24,530 nt of DNA from Armatimonadota bacterium (lineage in GTDB: Bacteria; Sysuimicrobiota; Sysuimicrobiia; Sysuimicrobiales; VGFF01), in contig VGFF01000015.1 in NCBI GenBank assembly GCA_016868955.1, positions 1 through 24,530 of the forward strand, in the 5' to 3' direction. Below are positions 22,616 through 24,530 of the stretch, one piece after another. The first letter of the stretch is position 1. Each line of letters opens with the position of its first letter. The notes beneath the pieces were generated by a model. The model was not told the origin of the DNA and searched no databases. It saw only the letters and a list, made by a program, of their open reading frames with translations. The position numbers and the translations under genes are program-made.

Positions 22616-22988
22616 GAGCGCCTCCCGATGATCGCGGTGCGCGCGTACTTCACGCCGCCTTGCGCGATTCCCTGCGATGGCTTTCGACCGTCCCGGGCGC
22701 GCGCGTCCACGATGGGTGCCCGGATGGCTGGCGCCGCTCTGGGGGATGGAGATCGCCAGCGCGCTGAACAGCAGGATCGACGTCCAGACGATCACCGGTT
22801 CCAACATTGCCGTGCCCTCTTCGTCGAGATTTGCGAGCATGGTGGCTCGCAACTCGAGTATCGAAGAGCCTTCGCGTGTCGACTGTGGCCGACGTTCACA
22901 GGTTCTCGTGACGGGAGTCACAGGGAGGGGCCTGCGGGCAGTACGCGCCCAACGCAGAGCGGCTGCGTCTCGGAGCCTCCACGCCGCG
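22616..22988 (-). other. Gap without a supported gene
   Basis: Between the hydrolase and aldolase genes. On the minus strand an ATG at 22807, with GAGGG upstream, opens a frame whose first residues form one hydrophobic helix (EPVIVWTSILLFSALAISIP). It then becomes Arg-rich and runs in frame into the hydrolase signal peptide without its own stop. This could be the remains of a small membrane protein, but nothing confirms it. No terminator or repeat is evident. Confidence 0.3.
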
Positions 22989-23642
22989 TCAGCGGGTCGC
23001 TTGACCGTATCGTTCGCGATACGCGGCCCGAATTCGTCGGCACTCGGCCGCAGGGAGCGGCACGGCGCCCCCGAGGGCCTCGGCCATCCATTGGACGCGC
23101 GCCGATTCTTCGACGAGCAGCGCGTGCACGAACGCGTCTTCGACGCTGGCGCCGATCGCGACGACCCCGTGGTTCTCCAGGAGCGCCGCCGGTCCGTGCT
23201 TCATCGCGCGGGCGGCGGCGAGCCCGAGTCGCGCCGTTCCGGTTGTCTCGTAGGGTGCGAGCGAAACCTCCGGGCCGAAGATCGCCGCGCTCTCGGCGAG
23301 CGCGGTCCGCAACGGTCGCCGGGCCACCGCGAACGCCGTCGCCGCCGGCGAGTGCGTGTGGACGACGCCCATTACCTCTGGCATCGCGGCGTAGATCCGC
23401 AGGTGCATGGGGAGCTCGGTGGAAGGCCGCAATCTCCCTTCCACGACGTTGCCGTGGCGGTCGACCAAGACCAAATCGGCGGAACGCAACGCGTCGTAGG
23501 ACACGCCGCTGGGTTTGATCAATACATGGCCCGATACACGATCCTTTGCGCTCATATTTCCAGCAGTGCCGTGGACGAGCCCGGCCGCGACCATGCGGTG
23601 GCCGACGGCGAGGATCCGCGTACGAAGCCGATGGAGTCCCAT
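22989..23642 (-). CDS. Class II aldolase/adducin-family protein (L-fuculose-phosphate aldolase-like)
   Basis: About 217 residues from the ATG at 23642. Zinc-dependent aldolases of this family split sugar phosphates to dihydroxyacetone phosphate and an aldehyde; relatives include RhaD/AraD and methylthioribulose-1-phosphate dehydratase. Seen: HGTAGNMSAKD (phosphate-binding loop), IKPSGVSYDAL, STELPMHLRIY (catalytic Glu), VVHTHSPAATAFA (two zinc His) and LLENHGVVAIG (third zinc His), with the YERYGQ-like C-terminus. The frame is open to an ATG at 23723, but residues between are not family-like; neither start has a strong ribosome site. The substrate is not predictable, and no sugar kinase or isomerase lies nearby. 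Confidence 0.9.
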   Translation of the reverse strand: MGLHRLRTRILAVGHRMVAAGLVHGTAGNMSAKDRVSGHVLIKPSGVSYDALRSADLVLVDRHGNVVEGRLRPSTELPMHLRIYAAMPEVMGVVHTHSPAATAFAVARRPLRTALAESAAIFGPEVSLAPYETTGTARLGLAAARAMKHGPAALLENHGVVAIGASVEDAFVHALLVEESARVQWMAEALGGAVPLPAAECRRIRAAYRERYGQATR

Positions 23643-23851
23643 GGGCGCGTATTCGAATGCAAGTGTGGGGATCCCTTCGCCGTGGAAAAGTGGAACCGGG
23701 TCAAGATCGGAGGGCCGGGACATCCCGTTCGGCGCGTGACGCGAATGGTCTATGGAGGTCGACGGGACGCGTCAGGCGCGGACGATCCAACGCCCCACAA
23801 GTTACACTGAGGGGCGACGAGAGATCCGCGACGCAGTGACGCGGACGACGA

Positions 23852-24298
23852 CTGCTCGCACGCGTCGCGCCTGGCGACGTCGGCAGCCTCGAAGACCTCT
23901 ACAAACAGTTCAGCCGGTCGGTGTTCTCTTTGGCGCTCGGTATCCTGAAGGATCCCCGCAGCGCCGAGGAGCTCACGCAGGAGGTCTTCCTGAGCGTGTG
24001 GCGCAGCGCACGCGAGTTCGATCCGCAGCCGGGACGAGCACGCACGTGGCTCCTCTCTCTCGCCCGCCACAAGAGCGTCGACGGCGCGCGCTTTCGGGAC
24101 GCGCTTCTCTCTATCCCCAAAACGCAACGGGAAGTCCTTACGCTGGCCTACTATGCCGGCTATACGCAACGGGAAATCGCCGGCAAGCTGAGTTTGCCCC
24201 TCGGCACCGTCAAGACGCGGATGCGAGATGGATTGATTCGGCTGCGCGAGAGACTGCGCGCGGCAAATCCAAATTGGAACCGAGGAGAGGAACGGTGA
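23852..24298 (+). CDS. ECF-type sigma-70 factor with shortened linker and unclear start
   Basis: Directs RNA polymerase to a specific promoter set. Region 2 is clear (LLARVAPGDVGSLEDLYKQF, VFSLALGILKDPRSAEELTQ, EVFLSVWRSAREF, ARTWLLSLARHKSVDGAR), as is region 4 (LLSIPKTQREVLTLAYYAGY, TQREIAGKLSLPLGTVKTRM). Homology begins near 23852, where only CTG is available; the first standard start in frame is GTG at 23921, which would cut off part of region 2. A GTG at 23836 lies in another frame, so a small indel may have broken the N-terminus. KSVDGARFRD passes straight into region 4: the usual 30-50-residue linker is almost absent. Anti-sigma translation begins over its stop (GTGA). It may be functional, a hyperactive variant or decaying. 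Confidence 0.75.
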   Translation: MLARVAPGDVGSLEDLYKQFSRSVFSLALGILKDPRSAEELTQEVFLSVWRSAREFDPQPGRARTWLLSLARHKSVDGARFRDALLSIPKTQREVLTLAYYAGYTQREIAGKLSLPLGTVKTRMRDGLIRLRERLRAANPNWNRGEER

Positions 24299-24530
24299 CG
24301 AACGACGACCTCCGTGACCAACTGCCGGCCCTGGCGATGAACGCGCTGCCCCCGGAGGAAGAGCGTGAAGTTCGGGCGCTGTTGCAGGCCCATCGAGCAT
24401 TGCAAGCGGAGCTTGCGGACATGCTGGACACGGCGCCTTTCCTGGCCGCTGGTTGTCGTCAAGCCGAGCCGCCGTCACATCTGTGGACACGAATCGCGCG
24501 CGGCTTGGGCGCCGCCGCCGAGGCTATCGT
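24295..24530 (+). CDS. Anti-sigma factor, N-terminal part (runs off window end)
   Basis: A GTG at 24295 overlaps the sigma-factor stop (GTGA) with AGGAGAGG just upstream. The visible 78 or so residues (TNDDLRDQLPALAMNALPPE, EEREVRALLQAHRALQAELA, PPSHLWTRIARGL) match the RskA/zinc-less anti-sigma domain pattern: 'LRDxLPALAxxALPPEE' followed by a helix pair and a PPxHLWxRI boundary before the expected membrane helix. No HxxxCxxC zinc motif is present. It should sequester the upstream sigma factor at the membrane until a signal releases it. The transmembrane segment and extracytoplasmic domain lie beyond the window. Confidence 0.8.
   Translation, partial: MTNDDLRDQLPALAMNALPPEEEREVRALLQAHRALQAELADMLDTAPFLAAGCRQAEPPSHLWTRIARGLGAAAEAI

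Noticed and set aside
22478..22921. Protein starting at 22921 and ending at the TAA, as a separate gene
   Set aside because: Its last 46 residues are the signal peptide and first strand of the hydrolase; the part before 22615 lacks family features.
22415..23810. Long plus-strand open frames opposite the hydrolase and aldolase genes
   Set aside because: Low-complexity Arg/Gly/Ala translations with no motif; the minus strand carries clear family signatures here.
1..24530. CRISPR array, insertion sequence, prophage or defence island
   Set aside because: No spaced direct repeats, transposase, integrase, phage or defence gene motifs were seen on either strand.

Overview
The window is a GC-rich (about two-thirds GC by eye), densely packed bacterial chromosome segment holding mostly core genes. 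Several traits are Firmicutes/Terrabacteria-like: a large Alu-domain SRP RNA, a dnaX-ybaB-recR block, an FMN-riboswitch-controlled ribD-ribE-ribBA-ribH operon in Bacillus order, an AroH-type chorismate mutase, a YkuK-family protein, and a wall amidase carrying a copper-amine-oxidase-like 'stalk' domain. With this GC content they suggest a deep-branching high-GC Terrabacteria-like lineage (for example Eremiobacterota, Sysuimicrobiota, Armatimonadota or Chloroflexota). Placement is inference only.

Layout. (1) 1-699, minus: the edge of a probable membrane-protein gene and a phosphoribosyltransferase. (2) 856-6641, plus: a six-gene aromatic operon, aroE-aroC-aroKB (fused)-aroQ-aroH-aroA. It covers every step from DAHP to chorismate and on to prephenate, lacks only DAHP synthase, and has ATGA/GTGA start-stop overlaps across its second half. 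(3) 6821-8316, plus: a CHAP amidase-stalk gene broken by an in-frame TAG, then a small secreted protein of unknown function, then a terminator. (4) 8409-12748, minus: dnaX-ybaB-recR running into a GT4 glycosyltransferase, then a ykuK homologue that may have its own promoter. (5) 12837-13760, plus: a CPBP membrane protease. (6) 13808-17764, minus: FMN riboswitch, terminator, the riboflavin operon, then the SRP RNA. (7) 17963-20876, plus: a long-chain acyl-CoA ligase and a QueC-like protein lacking its PP-loop. (8) 20882-23642, minus: class II aldolase family protein, a secreted alpha/beta hydrolase broken by an in-frame TAA, tRNA-Ser(GGA) and a HAD hydrolase. (9) 23852-end, plus: an ECF sigma factor with a shortened inter-domain linker, and the start of its anti-sigma gene.

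The most striking pattern is damage among the accessory genes while the housekeeping operons are intact: two single in-frame nonsense codons, two apparent in-frame internal deletions, and a partial gene with no usable start codon. I found no CRISPR array, insertion sequence, phage module or recognisable defence system, and no clear new multi-gene system. The best leads are the PP-loop-less QueC-like protein, the amidase plus small secreted protein pair, and the damage pattern itself.
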